Positions 16,672 to 26,779 of a stretch of DNA of 64,000 nt are shown piece after piece. The DNA comes from Karalla daura (taxonomy: Eukaryota > Chordata > Actinopteri > Chaetodontiformes > Leiognathidae). Position 1 is the stretch's first letter. The number at the start of each line of letters is the position of its first letter. The stretch spans positions 25,261,963 through 25,325,962 of the forward strand of contig CM055198.1 in NCBI GenBank assembly GCA_029224185.1, given 5' to 3'. A model generated the notes under the pieces. That model made no database searches. It saw nothing but the letters and a program-made list of their open reading frames with translations, and was not told where the DNA came from. The position numbers and the translations under genes were made by a program.

Positions 16672-19633
16672 TGTGTGTGTGTCTGCAGCCGTACGCGGTG
16701 AAGAAGCTCGGTGCAGTGGCTGGCGTGATGATCACCGCCTCCCACAACCCCAAAGAAGACAACGGCTACAAGGTCAGAGGTCGCGCAGCAGGGGGGGGGG
16801 GGGGGGCAAGCGCTCGCACCAGCTCACATCTGGGCCTGTGTCGCCCCCCGCAGGTGTACTGGTGTAACAGCGCTCAGATCTCCTCCCCTCATGACAAAGA
16901 GGTCCTGCGGAGCATCGAGGAGCAGCTGGAACCCTGGAGCTCCTCCTGCTGGGACGAGGAGCTGGTGGACAGGTCCAGTCTGAGGACTGACCCACTGACC
17001 CAGATCAACAGCCTCTACATGGACGAGCTCACCTCCCTGTGCTTCCACAGGTAGAGACAGACAGGGATGGATAGGATAGCTACCATTTCACCTTCTTCAC
17101 TTCTTCATGCTTTCTTCTTCCTGTTGCTGCTTGTTTTGGGCTAGCACGCACAGTGGGTGGCTGTAGGCGTTGTCCAGGACCACGGTCCACAGACCACAGT
17201 CTTCAAACACAGACACACCATCTTCAAAAATGACTCATGAATGCAAGCCAAGGTGCTACCCGCACCCGGGTCCAGACTATTCTGGTGTGAAAGCGCTCGT
17301 AGTGTCAGGACCAGTTGAGCTAGAACTCATCCTGTTCTAGCTATCAGAACCAATCCTGAGGTCCAGCTCAGTCAGGTCACCTGAGCAGACCTGCTGCGAC
17401 CTGATGTGTCTGTTGTGTGTCTCAGGGATCTGAACAAACGTTGTCCACTGAAGTTTGTCCACTCGTCGTTCCACGGTGTCGGACACGTCTTCGTCCAGCA
17501 GGCGTTCCAGGCGTTCGGCTTCACGCCTCCCATCCCGGTGCCGGAGCAGAAAGACCCTGACCCCAACTTCTCCTCCGTCCGCTGCCCTAACCCAGAGGAA
17601 GGAGCCTCAGTCCTGGTAAGTCCCAGGATGCAGATCTGCAGCAGGAAGTTAGTGCATAACTAGCAGCAGATTGAAACTGCAGTGCCCTCCCCTTTCTGTC
17701 CCTTCCTAAGGCTTCCACCTGTTCAGACACTCTGGACCATCAGCTCCTCTGTCTCCTCTGGTCTGCATCCATGTCTGGTGCCTGCTCTGAACAGTTTGAT
17801 CCTCAGACTAGTGGTCACCAAACACCTGACCCAGAGCTAACAACCAGGGACCAGGTCTGACTAGAGACCAGAGGAGGAGAGGAGATACCGTCTGCTGGAA
17901 CAGCAGTCCTCTTTCCAACAGTTGGAAGGAGGACTTCAGGTGTCAATAAAGTGTGAAGAGTCTCGCTGTGAGCATGTTGGAGCTAGTGCTAAACTGAAGA
18001 GCCAAGATGCATCAGATGTGTTGAGTAGCTGGGCCCTGGTTGGTCTAATGGTTGGTGTCTGCCTCTGCTCCTCAGGAGCTGTCTCTCCAGCTGGCTGAGA
18101 AGGAAGATGCTCGGATCGTTCTGGCCACAGATCCTGATGCCGACCGCCTGGCGGTCGCAGAGAACTCTGGGTAATTCAGATGCTCCCAGGAGCAGACAGC
18201 ACTCAGCAGGTGTATGGACCTGCAGGTGTATGGACCTGTCCCATCTGTGTTCCAGGTGCGGCTGGAAGGTGTTCACAGGGAATGAGCTGGCAGCTCTGAT
18301 GGGCTGGTGGATGTTCTTCAACTGGAAGGAGGCTCATTCAGAACCGGCAGACGTCCACAAGGTTTACATGTTGGCCACCACCGTCTCCTCCAAGATCCTG
18401 CAGGCGCTCGCTCGCATCGAGGGCTTCTGCTTCGAGGTCCCCGTCTCACACTTCCACACACACACATCACACTTTGTAATGGGGACAGTGATGGTGGTGA
18501 AGGGGCCTTGTCTCTCTGTGTGGAAACAGGAAACTCTTCCCGGCTTCAAGTGGATTGGGAACCGTATTCATGAACTCTCCAAAACCGGAAACTCTGTCAT
18601 CTTCTCCTTTGAGGAGTCGATCGGTATATTTTTCACTCTTCTTACTCTTAGTTTACTTCATTTTACTGCTCCATCTTAACTGCTCCCCCACCTCCCACTG
18701 TGCCCCCCCCGCTTTGCTCCCCTGTCTGTGGCTCCGCCCCCTCTCAGGGTTCCTGTGTGGCTCTCTGCTTCCTGACAAAGATGGCGTTAGCGCGGCGGTG
18801 GTGCTAGCAGAGATGGCGTCGTACCTGCAGCAGCAGAACCTGAGCCTCAACCAGCAGCTGCACCACATCTACCAGACGTAGGTGCAGGCTCCGCCCACTG
18901 CCCTCAGCGCTGACTTTTGAAGGTCCTCTTTTGAAGGTCCTTAAGCCGGTTGTACTGTGTCAGTGAAACGTAACTACACACTAACTACACAGTGCTTCCA
19001 TCCTCTTCTCTCATTGGTCAGCTGTGTTGTGACTCTCCGTCTCCAGGTATGGTTATCACGTGTCTCAAACTTCTTACGTCGTCTGTAACGATCCTCCCAC
19101 GATTCAGAAGATCTTCAGCCGCATCAGGAACTTCAGAGGCCAAGGTCTGTACCCGGAGACGTGCGGCGGCGTCCCGATCGTCCACGTCAGAGACGTGACC
19201 ACGGGATACGACAGCAGCCGCCCCGATCTCCGATCTGTAAGACAGGAAGCGTCTCTGCTCTTCTCGCCCTCCGCAGGAAGTGAGCGCTGCGCTGACTGTG
19301 CTGTGTGTTTGCAGGTTCTTCCAGTGACCAAAAACAGTCACATGATCACGTTCACGCTTCAGAATGGCGTCGTGGCGACGCTGCGAACCAGCGGCACCGA
19401 ACCCAAGATCAAGTACTACACGGAGTACTGCACCGCGCCCGGCAACAGGTGGCGCCCTCGTCCCGTCTTGATGGCGTTGGGGGCGGGGCCTCCTGACCTC
19501 ACGCTGACATCATGGCTGTCTGTGTTGCAGGGACGTGTCCCGGCTGGAGGACGAGCTCGGGAAGGTCACGGCTGCAGTGCTGGACGAGTTCCTGGAGCCG
19601 GAGAAGAACAACCTGGTGCGCCGCCATGTCTAG
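14685..19633 (+). CDS. pgm2l1: Phosphoglucomutase 2-like 1, glucose-1,6-bisphosphate synthase (14 exons)
   Basis: Alpha-D-phosphohexomutase family; the vertebrate enzyme uses 1,3-bisphosphoglycerate to make glucose-1,6-bisphosphate, the cofactor of phosphoglucomutases. Exons: 14685-14777, 15629-15796, 15884-15990, 16477-16561, 16689-16772, 16854-17050, 17426-17615, 18076-18170, 18256-18436, 18530-18623, 18748-18877, 19047-19236, 19315-19448, 19531-19633. All phases agree; 616 residues (about 622 in human). Motifs: FGTAGLRAPMGAG, catalytic loop TASHNPKEDNGYK with Ser169, metal site DPDADR (327-332), sugar loop GNELAALMGWWMF, FEESIG (427-432), phosphate loop RTSGTEPKIKYY from 562. PPIPVPEQKDPDP and ATDPDADRLA, plus synteny, favour pgm2l1 over pgm2. 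The exon 9 donor (GAG/GTCCCC) is weak. Exon 5, carrying the catalytic Ser, is entered from a (TG)n tract. Confidence 0.95.
15149..15238 (+). repeat. (GT)n microsatellite in pgm2l1 intron 1
   Basis: About 90 bases of uninterrupted GT, some 390 bases before exon 2. A CA run of about 43 bases also follows the exon 3 donor (15999-16041). Confidence 0.95.
16622..16682 (+). repeat. (TG)n tract at the 3' splice site of pgm2l1 exon 5
   Basis: About 60 bases of TG with one TA interruption, followed at once by TCTGCAG and exon 5 (16689), the exon for the catalytic Ser loop. Confidence 0.95.
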
Positions 19634-19879
19634 CCCCGCCCCTTCCCGTTGTGATGTCATATCCTGCCGTGGTTTTGCTGGATCTCCAGCTGCTTCCCTC
19701 TCTGCTGTCAGAGTGCTCTTAGGTCTTCAAATGTAGCAGCAGATGTAGCCAGTGGCATCCCGCTCTTCTTCATCTTCATCGTGGGCAGAGAGCATGATGG
19801 GTAAAGTGACAGCAGCTGGTTGAGCAGGAGGGACTTTTGTTTGTTTATGGAAGTTTCAACACAAAGTTGTCATCCTATA

Positions 19880-19912
19880 CAACACAAACATAGGAATAAA
19901 CACAGAAGATCT
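19880..19912 (-). repeat. 33-base exact match to OR-A TM3 coding sequence
   Basis: Bases 19880-19912 equal 24363-24395, which on the minus strand encode the IFCVYSYVCVE part of OR-A. The match stops abruptly on both sides. Such a long exact match within 64 kb is not expected by chance. Confidence 0.85.
19895..19900 (+). terminator. Candidate pgm2l1 poly(A) signal AATAAA
   Basis: First AATAAA after the stop codon, 262 bases downstream. It lies inside the 33-base segment shared with OR-A. Confidence 0.5.
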
Positions 19913-19980
19913 TTTGCTTGTGCAAAAGCTTTTATTAATGATAAACACGCCCAGGCCCCTCAGATGTCACCCAGACAGCA

Positions 19981-20039
<59 letters not shown>

Positions 20040-20339
20040 TTTGTGATGGTTTGTTTCTTTTCCCTGAGTGAACTGCTGCTCAGGTTGGAACCAGGCTGCT
20101 CGTCATCACCTTCATCCCCTCTCTCTGCTCTGGCTGTGTGACTCCATGTTGATGTAAAGATCAAATCGTTATTTATTTTTGTATTCAGGTTATTTATGAC
20201 TAGTAGTTTGTTCCTTTTCATTTTTGACAAAGTCTAGAAAAATCCAGTTGTGCTTCAGTAAACTCTACAGAGAAAAAATCTTTTCAGCTTAATGATGTTT
20301 TTCACAACAAGCATAAACACATATGTGTGTATGTATGTG

Positions 20340-20378
<39 letters not shown>

Positions 20379-20680
20379 ATATAGTCATCTGGAAGTTTGT
20401 ATCCTTCAGCATTCAGACTGTTTCTTGTTTCATTATTTTTAAGATGAAACTATTCAGTTCAAACTATTAAATATCAAATCAGTAGTTCAAATCAGAAACT
20501 AAATCAGTAAATGCAGACACCAAATGAACACAGGATATTTCTGAGTGAAACTGTCTGTCTATGAGGAGCACAGAGTGAAAAGATCTGCAGCTCTATTCAG
20601 TGATATTTCTCTGCCGGCCTCCAGCTTTGAGACGTGTTGTCCTGCCGGGAGCTGAGCCTCACCAGCTTTACTGCATCACC

Positions 20681-21588
20681 TTAGAAGTGCTGAGCTTTGG
20701 GGGTGAGGTTGTGGAGAATCCTGGACCTGATCTGCTGCAGGTTGATGCCGTAGATGATGGGGTTGAGGAGGGGGGGCAGCACCAGGAACTCTGCAGCCAG
20801 GATGCTCTGCAGCTGCTGCTGCTGCGTGTCGCTGCCGTAGCGCGAGTACATGGAGTCGAAGAGCAGCAGGCCGAGGAAGAGCAGCAGCGTGCTGAGGTGC
20901 GGCAGACACGTCTGCATGAACTTCCTGTGGCTGGAGTGCAGCTGGAGCGACGCACGCACCAGGTGAGTGTAGGACACCACGATGAGCACGGTCTGTGAGA
21001 CGTGGACGAATATGAGCACAAAGCCGTAGATGCTGTTGATGGTGGTGTCGGAGCACGACAGGCTCACAAACTCCCAGTTTGTGCAGAAGAACTTGGGGAT
21101 GTGGCTCCTGCAGAGCGTCAGGTTGGCTGCCAGGACGATGCCCACCAGCGCCTCCAGCAGCGAGAAGCTCCAGGTGAGCAGCAGCAGCTGCATCACCCTC
21201 TGCACCGTCATCAGCATCTGGTACTGCAGCGGCCGGCAGATGGCCAGGTAGCGGTCGAAGGCCATGACGGCCAGACAGCTGAACTCACAGAAAACATAGA
21301 AGTAAATCCCCCACTGTGCGTGATGACGTGAGAGTCGGCCAGAAGGTCGTGGAGGAGCTTTGGATAGAAACTGGAGGATCCAAAGACGCCGTTAACACAC
21401 AGGTTACACACAAAGATGTAAAGAGGCTGGTGCAGCGTCTTGTCCAGACACACGGTGCTGACGAGCATCAGGTTGATGAAGATGGTGAAGAGGTACAAGG
21501 ACAACGTGAGGGAGAAGAAGATGTGACGGTGAGTCAGCGAGTTGTTCAGACCCTGCAGCGTGAGCACCAGCTCCGAGTCGTTCTGCAT
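20681..21588 (-). pseudogene. Olfactory receptor pseudogene (one frameshift)
   Basis: Seven-transmembrane OR, single exon, start ATG 21588 (MQNDSELVLTLQGLNNS, with an N-glycosylation site). The N-terminal part runs in one frame to DSHVITHSGG (about 21310). The rest continues in another frame: YFYVFCEFSCLAVMAFDRYLAICRPLQY, PKFFCTNWEFVSLSCSDT, FMQTCLPHLSTLLLF, NPIIYGI. Comparison with the family shows a few residues missing at the junction, as if a small out-of-frame deletion removed the end of the first extracellular loop/TM3 start. Both halves otherwise have no stop, so inactivation is recent or the break is an assembly error. It is not closely related to OR-A to OR-G (PLYIFVCNLCVNGVFGSS against PMYVFLCSLFINELYGST). 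Confidence 0.85.
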
Positions 21589-23718
21589 GCTGAGAACCAC
21601 TCGCCACCGGCTGGGACAGGAACCCAACTAACCCGGTTAGTCCCGGCAGCTCAGCCTGCAGGCTCTGACAGGCAGTCTGCAGAAGCCTCCTGGAACAGAA
21701 GGTCCCTGAACATCTGCAGCTCCACACTCAGCAGGACAAACAACAAACAGCCACTCTGAGCCTTCCACACACTCGGTTCCTGCACATTTCTCAAGAGGCT
21801 TTCAGGTGTGTTTCTGAGGCACAGGAACAAAAAGCAGTAAATCTGTAGAAAACATCCCAAAATATCAACAAACAAAGGCTCAAACTGGTGCAAGAACAAG
21901 TGCGTGTTACTCAGGAGCTGTAGGATCTGTGTCAAACAGTCAGTGAAGGAGACAGGAATCTCCTGACCACACCTTAATCACACCACATGAATCACATTAA
22001 CTCTTAAAATCTCTTGAGAAACGAGAGAGAATGAGCAGGACGTCAGAGAGGAGACACAAACATCTGAGCTGAACCTTCAGTGGAGCTGTGAGCAGCAGGA
22101 CAGAGGACGGAGGCAGCAGCTCTTATACACCTGAAAGCAGCAGGTGAGCAGAGGAGGAGGCCCCGCCCCCCCAGCCCCCCCCCCCCACTCCCCCGACCCC
22201 TGAGAAGCTGCTTTCCTCCTAGCGGGTTCTACTCAGCCTGAGACAGACGCTCTACTTTACCTCTCCACTGCTTTCACTGTTATTCATCTGCTGCTTGTCC
22301 TCCTCGTTCCACTCACAACTGCAACAAAATAATCCAGGTAGAACAAAACCAGAAAGTTCTGTCGTGACGATAAAACACACACACACACACACACACACAC
22401 ATAGTGAGAGCCTCAGAGAGCAGCTTCCACAGATCCCAGAGGAGGGTTTGTGTCAGGGTGGCTGTACAGGCTCCAGTCATCTTGGAGGAAGTTCATCAGG
22501 ATGTTGTGTCCAGGATGGTCTAATCCGGGGAGCAACCCTGTAGAGCTGTGGCACTTGGACTCTGCTCCATCTTTATTTGGGAGGTTTCCTCTGCTCCTGA
22601 TCTGAAGAAACCTCCCGCATGAAGGTGACTCTACACATCAGCTTTTTGAAGTTCGACTCATTGACAAGTTCCCTCCAGTCACATCCTGAACAACCTGATG
22701 TTCTGGATGAGTTTGTCCAGTGACTCCACAGCCTTTTATTCACTGTTCTTAATGTCAAATTCTCAGGACTCATGAAGAACCTGCTGAGGCCCCACTCCCT
22801 CAGGCCAAAGGTCAGATGGACTGGAAAGACTCTGAAGTTACAGAATAAAGTCTGGCCTATCTCCAGTTCAAATAGGATGAAAAATGAGCCTCTTACAAAG
22901 ACAAGTTCTCATGTTTTATTGAAGTCACATCAGAAGCACTTCAGTATGTTCCCCACAGGGAGGCAGGAGGAATAGCACAGCATCTTCACTCTCTGGTCTC
23001 TCTACCTGTCCAGACATGTTATGATGCACCTGGGAGGAGGATAATCTTGCTGGCTCTCTGGTCTGGTGACTCCATCCGACATGGTCGGCTCTGGTGCTGA
23101 CATTTTGCCTCTTCATTGCCTCTTCATTGGTCCAATTAGGGCTCATTTGAAAACATGGAGCCTGGGGACACATGGAAGTCTGGGATCGACTCTCATGTGC
23201 AAGGAGGTCGATCAATCCAGCCAGGCCAGGTGCAGGGGTCCCCCATTTTTACTTGGCCCCATAAGTGACATTATACACCCCCACCCTCTCATTATGCCAT
23301 GTTTGAGAATGAATCTCATCAGCTACATGCTGGTATGGGTTTTAGAGCCTCAGATGTGAAAGCAGCAGCTTTAGAGCCCAAGATGTTCAAACACCCAGAT
23401 GTTCAAATTTTGTGTCAATTGAAGCTTTAAACCCTGAGAATCAATAAAAGACCAGACTTTAGAGGATATGAAACCTGAAGGACACTGGCAGCCTTTGAAG
23501 TAGCTCTGGTCACTGATGGGTCCATCAGACTTTTATTCGGGTCAAGATGACATTGTCAGAGTCTCTTAAAGTCTCAGAAAGACAAAAGCATAACTCACTG
23601 TTATAACAATAATTGTAGAGACCTTTTATCATCCTCTATAATCCATAGACCGTAACGTTTCACTTTCCACTTTTTCATACCAGAGTTAGTAGAAGAAATT
23701 GTGAGAAATTGTGAAGGA
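21589..23718. other. Region between OR pseudogene and OR-A
   Basis: No recognised gene. A C-rich run lies at about 22157-22190 and a short CA run at 22373-22402. An unassigned minus-strand open stretch lies at 22925-23215 (MIDLLAHESRSQTSM...); I do not recognise it and its coding status is doubtful. Confidence 0.35.
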
Positions 23719-23727
23719 ACAGTTCAT

Positions 23728-24717
23728 CTAGTGTGTCCTGTCAGGGCTCCAGACACACTTCCCAGCAGAATCCACCAGCAGACCTTTACATATGATGCGT
23801 ATTTTGGACATCTTGAGCCCGTACATGACAGGATTGAAGAGCGGCTGGCAGGTCAGAAAGTACAAAGACAGAACTATTTGCAACATGCTGTGTGTTCCTT
23901 TCACATCAAATCGACTCTCTAATATTTGAAAAGAAACGCCAAAAGAGAAGTTGAGCAGAGACACAAGATGAGGTGTGCAGGTGCTGATGGCTTTGTGTTG
24001 CGTCTGTTTAGAAGCTCCAAAACACACTTTAAGGATCCTTGTGTATGTGTAGAGAATTAATGTTAAAGGAAAAAATACTGTAATAAAAGTGATAATAAGT
24101 CCATAGATGTTATTAATGCTGGTGTCAGAACAGGCCAGTTTCACTATGGAGTAGTTGAGACAGTAAACCTTGTTGATCGTGTTCCCACACAGCTGTGATG
24201 GAGCAATCATTGATATCAAATTTACGATAGAGAAGATAGAATAGAACCAAGCTGCAGCAATCAACACTGCTACCTTTCTGAAGCTCATGCGTGTGTTATA
24301 TTGAAGAGGGAAACAGATAGCGGGGTACCTGTCATACGACATGACAGCTAAGATAGTGAATTCAACACAAACATAGGAATAAACACAGAAGATCTGCAGG
24401 AAGCAGCAGGGAACAGAGACGGTGTGAACATCAGAGAGGATGTGAAGCATCATGAACGGGAACAGAGCTGTGCTGCCGTACAGCTCATTGATGAACAGGC
24501 TGCACAGAAACACGTACATGGGCTCATGGAGGCTCCTGTTGATGCAGATCAGCACGATGAGCAGCGCATTACAACCAACGATCAACACATACAAAGACAT
24601 AACAACCATGAAACAGAAGACCTTCAAGGTCCCTGTGTCAAAGTAGCCGCTGAGAATGAAGTGTGACACCTGCGTGGAGTTCAGAAGGATCCTGGTGCAG
24701 GTTTGTAGAGGATTCAT
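23728..24717 (-). CDS. Olfactory receptor OR-A
   Basis: Single-exon odorant GPCR of 329 residues, start ATG at 24717 (MNPLQTCTRILLNSTQ); the reading frame is open a little further upstream but only from a non-ATG codon. Family marks: N-glycosylation NST, PMYVFLCSLFINELYG after TM2, DRY motif in MSYDRYPAIC, paired Cys of loop 2, SACSDT-type motif as LACSDTSINNIYG, KAISTCTPHL in TM6, and NPVMYGLKMSKIR in TM7 (NPxxY). The residue after DRY is Pro (CCC) where the sister OR-B and other members have Leu. Expected to couple through the olfactory G protein in olfactory neurons, from family knowledge. Confidence 0.93.
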   Translation of the reverse strand: MNPLQTCTRILLNSTQVSHFILSGYFDTGTLKVFCFMVVMSLYVLIVGCNALLIVLICINRSLHEPMYVFLCSLFINELYGSTALFPFMMLHILSDVHTVSVPCCFLQIFCVYSYVCVEFTILAVMSYDRYPAICFPLQYNTRMSFRKVAVLIAAAWFYSIFSIVNLISMIAPSQLCGNTINKVYCLNYSIVKLACSDTSINNIYGLIITFITVFFPLTLILYTYTRILKVCFGASKQTQHKAISTCTPHLVSLLNFSFGVSFQILESRFDVKGTHSMLQIVLSLYFLTCQPLFNPVMYGLKMSKIRIICKGLLVDSAGKCVWSPDRTH

Positions 24718-24900
24718 GATGCTGCTCAGTGACAGAATCAAAGGCTTTGATCTGGAGGAAACGTGATGGAGACACAGAGTCTGAGCACGGCCAGATGTGA
24801 CATCGCCTTGTTAGCAGCGTCCTGGCTGAGCCACGTTGCTGCTGCTGCTGCTGCTTCTTGAAGGTTTGATGGAGGAGACGCCCACAGTCCCTGAGACACC

Positions 24901-25434
24901 TCCACCCTACAGCCTCAGAGCGAGAGAAGTCCCTGAAGGTTGGTGGTTCAGTTCCAGAACGGCAGCTACATGCGTCCTTCAGGATGATCCTGAACCCCCA
25001 AGTGTCAGAAGGAGCAGAAAAGTGTGACAGAACAACCAGCATTTACCATTTGTTTGCAGTGATTTTTACAAACTTAGTTGACAAATTAAGACCAGGCTCA
25101 GTGAATGAATGAAGTTAGGGGTTGGAATTGGAGGGTGGAGATAGAGAAGACACTTGGACAGGTCTCTGTTCTGGCCCCCACATACCTCCACCACATGCCT
25201 CAGGCAGGGAGCTGGCCACCGCTGGAGCTCCTGGAGGAGAGCAGTGGGCGTCCAGCAGGAAGTCGGCCCCAGATTCAGGATTCAGGAGGCACTCCTCGTC
25301 AATAGTGACAAGGAGTGCCTCCTTCTCAGACAGCTCTCTGTTGATGTCCAGCACCCATTTTCTTCATCATTTTCATCTTCATCTACAGCTTCTTCATCTT
25401 CATCATCATCTTCTTCATCACCATCACCACAAAG
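24901..25434. other. Spacer between the OR-A/OR-B arms
   Basis: Non-repeated 534 bases between two divergently transcribed ORs. It contains a perfect 13-bp hairpin (25284-25323) and a TTC/ATC-rich simple stretch (about 25362-25430). An open minus-strand stretch at 25115-25354 is unassigned. Confidence 0.6.
25284..25323. repeat. Perfect 13-bp inverted repeat with 14-base loop
   Basis: AGGAGGCACTCCT (25284-25296) pairs with AGGAGTGCCTCCT (25311-25323). It is off-centre in the spacer of the OR inverted duplication. Confidence 0.85.
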
Positions 25435-25617
25435 GGTGTCTCAGGGACTGTGGGCGTCTCCTCCATCAAACCTTCAAGAAGCAGCAGCAGCAGCAGCAAC
25501 GTGGCTCAGCCAGGACGCTGCTAACAAGGCGATGTCACATCTGGCCGTGCTCAGACTCTGTGTCTCCATCACGTTTCCTCCAGATCAAAGCCTTTGATTC
25601 TGTCACTGAGCAGCATC

Positions 25618-26607
25618 ATGAATCCTCTACAAACCTGCACCAGGATCCTTCTGAACTCCACGCAGGTGTCACACTTCATTCTCAGCGGCTACTTTGACAC
25701 AGGGACCTTGAAGGTCTTCTGTTTCATGGTTGTTATGTCTTTGTATGTGTTGATCGTTGGTTGTAATGCGCTGCTCATCGTGCTGATCTGCATCAACAGG
25801 AGCCTCCATGAGCCCATGTACGTGTTTCTGTGCAGCCTGTTCATCAATGAGCTGTACGGCAGCACAGCTCTGTTCCCGTTCATGATGCTTCACATCCTCT
25901 CTGATGTTCACACCGTCTCTGTTCCCTGCTGCTTCCTGCAGATCTTCTGCTTGTACTCATATGGAGGAATAGAATTTATCAATTTAGCTGTCATGTCGTA
26001 TGACAGGTACCTCGCTATCTGTTTCCCTCTTCAATATAACACACGCATGAGCTTCAGAAAGGTAGCAGTGTTGATTGCTGCAGCTTGGTTCTGTTCTATT
26101 CTCTCTATAGTTATAGTGATATCAATGATTGCTCCATCACAGCTGTGTGGGAACACGATCAACAAGGTTTACTGTCTCAACTACTCCATAGTGAAACTGG
26201 CCTGTTCTGACACCAGCATTAATAACATCTATGGACTTTCTGCCACTTTTGTCATCACATTTTTTCCTTTAACATTAATTCTCTACACATACACAAGGAT
26301 CCTTAAAGTGTGTTTTGGAGCTTCTAAACAGACGCGACACAAAGCCATCAGCACCTGCACACCTCATCTTGTGTCTCTGCTCAACTTCTCTTTTGGCGTT
26401 TCTTTTCAAATATTAGAGAGTCGATTTGATGTGAAAGGAACACACAGCATGTTGCAAATAGTTCTGTCTTTGTACTTTCTGACCTGCCAGCCGCTCTTCA
26501 ATCCTGTCATGTACGGGCTCAAGATGTCCAAAATACGCATCATATGTAAAGGTCTGCTGGTGGATTCTGCTGGGAAGTGTGTCTGGAGCCCTGACAGGAC
26601 ACACTAG
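25618..26607 (+). CDS. Olfactory receptor OR-B
   Basis: Single-exon odorant GPCR of 329 residues, start ATG 25618, inverted duplicate of OR-A. The first 110 or so residues and the last 100 are identical to OR-A apart from one Q/R change. About 17 differences fall between TM3 and TM5 (for example IFCLYSYGGIEFINLAV against IFCVYSYVCVEFTILAV, and GLSATFVITFFP against GLIITFITVFFP). DRYLAIC is normal here. TM7 reads NPVMYGLKMSKIR. It is probably the intact reference member of the pair. Confidence 0.95.
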   Translation: MNPLQTCTRILLNSTQVSHFILSGYFDTGTLKVFCFMVVMSLYVLIVGCNALLIVLICINRSLHEPMYVFLCSLFINELYGSTALFPFMMLHILSDVHTVSVPCCFLQIFCLYSYGGIEFINLAVMSYDRYLAICFPLQYNTRMSFRKVAVLIAAAWFCSILSIVIVISMIAPSQLCGNTINKVYCLNYSIVKLACSDTSINNIYGLSATFVITFFPLTLILYTYTRILKVCFGASKQTRHKAISTCTPHLVSLLNFSFGVSFQILESRFDVKGTHSMLQIVLSLYFLTCQPLFNPVMYGLKMSKIRIICKGLLVDSAGKCVWSPDRTH

Positions 26608-26616
26608 ATGAACTGT

Positions 26617-26779
26617 CCTATGTATTCAAATCCAACTTCTCATGTCATTCTTTTTATCGTCTGTCAATAAAACAAGTTTCTGACACAATATTTAACACCA
26701 GTTTGTTGCATCTGTATGTTCTTAACATTGAATACACCAACATCCGACAGTTAACAGATGATAGATCGATGGATTATCA
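26617..26779 (+). other. OR-B 3' flank
   Basis: An AATAAA at about 26667 (GTCAATAAAACAAG) is a likely poly(A) signal for OR-B, about 60 bases after the stop. Confidence 0.55.

Larger units (their letters stand above)
19634..20680. other. pgm2l1 3' UTR and flank
   Basis: Contains the candidate poly(A) signal at 19895, a CA repeat (about 19981-20038) and a TA/TG run (about 20336-20381). No gene seen until the OR pseudogene. Confidence 0.5.
23719..26616. repeat. Inverted duplication carrying OR-A and OR-B
   Basis: Arms 23719-24900 and 25435-26616 are both 1182 bases, inverted, with a 534-base spacer. The outer 5' flanks and untranslated parts are identical as far as I compared; differences cluster in the TM3-TM5 coding part. 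The arms include about 180 bases upstream of each start codon with a CAG repeat, so both genes carry the same proximal upstream sequence and are transcribed away from the spacer. Confidence 0.9.
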
